Part shown: in pieces, positions 23,301-23,846 of the stretch
Numbering within the stretch: the first letter of the stretch is position 1
Layout of the letters: each line of letters begins with the position of its first letter
Assembly (NCBI RefSeq): GCF_028618695.1
Contig: NZ_JAQIVI010000466.1
Coordinates: 1 to 23,846 of the forward strand
Length of the DNA stretch: 23,846 nucleotides
Direction: 5' to 3'
Source: Natrinema soli
Lineage (GTDB): Archaea > Halobacteriota > Halobacteria > Halobacteriales > Natrialbaceae
The notes under the pieces: model-generated
What the model saw: only the letters and a program-made list of their open reading frames with translations
The model's database searches: none
Told to the model about the DNA's origin: nothing
Made by a program: the position numbers and the translations under genes

Positions 23301-23846
23301 CGGTCGTCGAACACGCCGTAGCGCGGTTCGTTCACGCCGTGGTCGATGGCGGTGTCCTGGAGCTCGCAGCGGCCGTTCTGGCCGCAGGTCGTACACCGCA
23401 GGTTGTGATTCCCGAGCACGAGGTCGAGGTTGACGTCCCGCGCCTCTTCCGCGTCGGGCGCGTCGGTGGCGACCTCGAGGCCGTCCTCGGCCGGGAAGCT
23501 ACACGCCGGCACGGTACCGTACTCGTCGGTCTCGACCATGCACGTTCGACAGGTGCTTCGCGGCCCGATCTCGTCCGACTGTTCGGTGTCGCGATCGTAG
23601 TAACACAGCGCCGGCACGTCGGCGTCCGTGTCGACCGTCTCGAGGGCGTCGATGAGCGTCGAACCGGGTGAGACGGCGACGGGCTGGCCGTCGATCGTCA
23701 CGGTCGTCATCTCGTCGCTCTCGACGCCGACGTCGGGGTCGTTCGCGGTGCCGGTGCGGAAGTCCTCGGTCAGCGGGGTGCTCGAGCGCGGGTCGGCGAC
23801 GACCGGCGATCGATCCCCGGCGACCGTCTGGCAATCGATTCCCTCG
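20345..23846 (-). CDS. fdhA: Formate dehydrogenase alpha-like molybdoenzyme with NuoG-like N terminus (5' end beyond window)
   Basis: From ATG 23710 the protein has 1121 residues, but the same frame stays open with GC-rich third positions to the window edge, so the true start probably lies outside. Numbering from that ATG: a [2Fe-2S] ferredoxin domain (C36, C54, C57, C70); a NuoG-like His-Cys3 cluster site (H102-x3-C106-x2-C109-x5-C115); two [4Fe-4S] sites (C156/C159/C162/C166 and C201/C204/C207/C211); a non-conserved acidic, partly helical linker (about 243-350); then the bis-MGD molybdopterin domain with its own [4Fe-4S] site (C378, C381, C385, C415). C506-H507 corresponds to Sec-His of E. 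coli FdhF, so this is the cysteine form. The end carries the molybdopterin dinucleotide-binding domain (LTTGRVLYHWHTGSMTRR). No transmembrane or Tat signal is visible, suggesting a cytosolic enzyme that oxidises formate or reduces CO2. MoaB is encoded elsewhere in the window. Confidence 0.9.
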   Translation of the reverse strand, partial: EGIDCQTVAGDRSPVVADPRSSTPLTEDFRTGTANDPDVGVESDEMTTVTIDGQPVAVSPGSTLIDALETVDTDADVPALCYYDRDTEQSDEIGPRSTCRTCMVETDEYGTVPACSFPAEDGLEVATDAPDAEEARDVNLDLVLGNHNLRCTTCGQNGRCELQDTAIDHGVNEPRYGVFDDRDAYAPIDDTSVIQIDRNKCILCNRCVEACNDVQNAGVLRMSGKGDDVHIDFQKPEADTMEDSTCISCGHCVTVCPTGSLVEEGLVDATTIPLPGFTQKVSIGEVQEGRPFETADTADAPNREVPEFGGGALEDRSANESQPAAESQSAAADRPDGDGETLPDATELDGVAEFMAKSKQRASTLSERASERAVETVDRATGTVEHAAESVAEKSMTIGQLFDAAQVVSGARKRNIRVADTTCTYCGVGCRFELYGRGEEVLGVRPADPDQTPANDFSTCVKGKFGYDYVDSDERLTTPLIEEDGEFREASWDEALDRIVDRLTDIRDEYGADSLAVTSSSKATNEENFLAQKFARQVLETPHVDNCTRLCHSSTVAALKQTVGYGAMTNRINEDIGETDCYLITGSNTTESHPVLATRIVQNVRDGADLVVFDPRKMTIADHADQYSRTKPGTDTVWLNGMMHHIIEEGLYDEGFVDERTKHFDDLKDTVEPYTPERVEEVTDVPVAELTNAAETIATADTCVYGWAMGLTQHAHGTRNALAIANLALLCGHVGKPKSGLSPFRGQNNVQGGGGDMGPIPNNLPGYQDVTDDDVLDKFEDSWGVRPPDEVGLRVTEMFSAIPGVEETVEGEQGTDAYGGDYPEDGEAERGTDDPAADEGYSPENTDLHGMYIVGENPAQSEPDIQHAEEALAALDFLVVQELFMTETAKHADVVLPAASMAEKYGTVTNTERRIQLVRPAVESPGEAQTDAAILQALAGRLGFDWDYESPAAVMDEINDLTPIYGGVTYDRLEEKEDGLQWPCWDEDHPGTPYLYEDAFNFDDGLARFVPSEAADEMHPVPTEEYPFTLTTGRVLYHWHTGSMTRRGNASMKQVPESFVTIHPEAADRLGIADDEYVRVESRQGDIVVRANVEETSGPDVLFVPMHFIHGAVNRLTKEEFDPRSKIPAYKVTNVRVEPLGTEPAVEPTSPEALADDDSEALGGND

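Noticed and set aside
20516..23671. A 1051-codon open frame on the forward strand opposite the formate dehydrogenase gene
   Set aside because: It is the complement of a strongly biased GC-rich gene. Its translation is Arg/Val/Gly-rich without any domain, while the reverse strand has clear iron-sulphur and molybdopterin motifs.
1..23846. CRISPR array, complete insertion sequence or replication origin
   Set aside because: I saw no regularly spaced repeats, no transposase with terminal inverted repeats, and no cdc6/orc1 gene with origin repeats.

Overview
The window is high-GC DNA from a halophilic archaeon (class Halobacteria). The evidence is the strongly acidic proteins with GC-rich third codon positions, an archaeal RNase P RNA, a fused histone doublet, a multi-OB archaeal RPA, a HalOD1 protein, Tat signals and a PGF-CTERM anchor. 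Many genes appear leaderless, with an AT-rich TATA element about 25-30 nt before the start codon. The genus cannot be fixed from sequence alone.

Positions 1-4330 look like an eroded accessory island ending at the 3' end of a tRNA gene with anticodon CAT. It holds broken fragments: a helix-turn-helix-like gene with a nonsense codon and a frameshift, an unidentified reverse-strand gene tail, a tyrosine recombinase with two frameshifts and no N-terminal half, and the tail of an endonuclease/exonuclease/phosphatase gene. Among them sit genes that look intact: a PD-(D/E)XK-like nuclease, a small HalOD1 protein, and a two-gene MNT/HEPN toxin-antitoxin module. The antitoxin carries a fused winged helix, and a perfect 14-bp palindrome lies between its TATA box and start codon.

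Positions 4331-10505 are information-processing core: the CAT tRNA, a 42-residue microprotein, moaB, an intron-containing tRNA-Asn, the CCA-adding enzyme, and a reverse-strand cluster of RPA, histone and histone deacetylase. The histone and deacetylase genes are separated by 4 nt. Enzymes that mature tRNA and proteins that coat or modify chromatin are therefore grouped here.

Positions 10506-15640 mix stable RNA genes with decaying or secreted-protein genes: a GMC oxidoreductase with its central part deleted, tRNA-Arg(GCG), a Tat-exported PQQ-type beta-propeller protein, RNase P RNA divergently paired with an AMMECR1-domain gene, and a small two-segment membrane protein interrupted by one in-frame TAG.

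Positions 15715-23846 are all on the reverse strand: nicotinate phosphoribosyltransferase, two adjacent Hvo_1808-type surface proteins with HExxH motifs (one a lipoprotein, one with a PGF-CTERM anchor), and a large formate-dehydrogenase-like molybdoenzyme whose frame stays open to the window edge. MoaB elsewhere in the window belongs to the molybdenum cofactor pathway such an enzyme needs. I found no CRISPR array, complete insertion sequence or rRNA gene.
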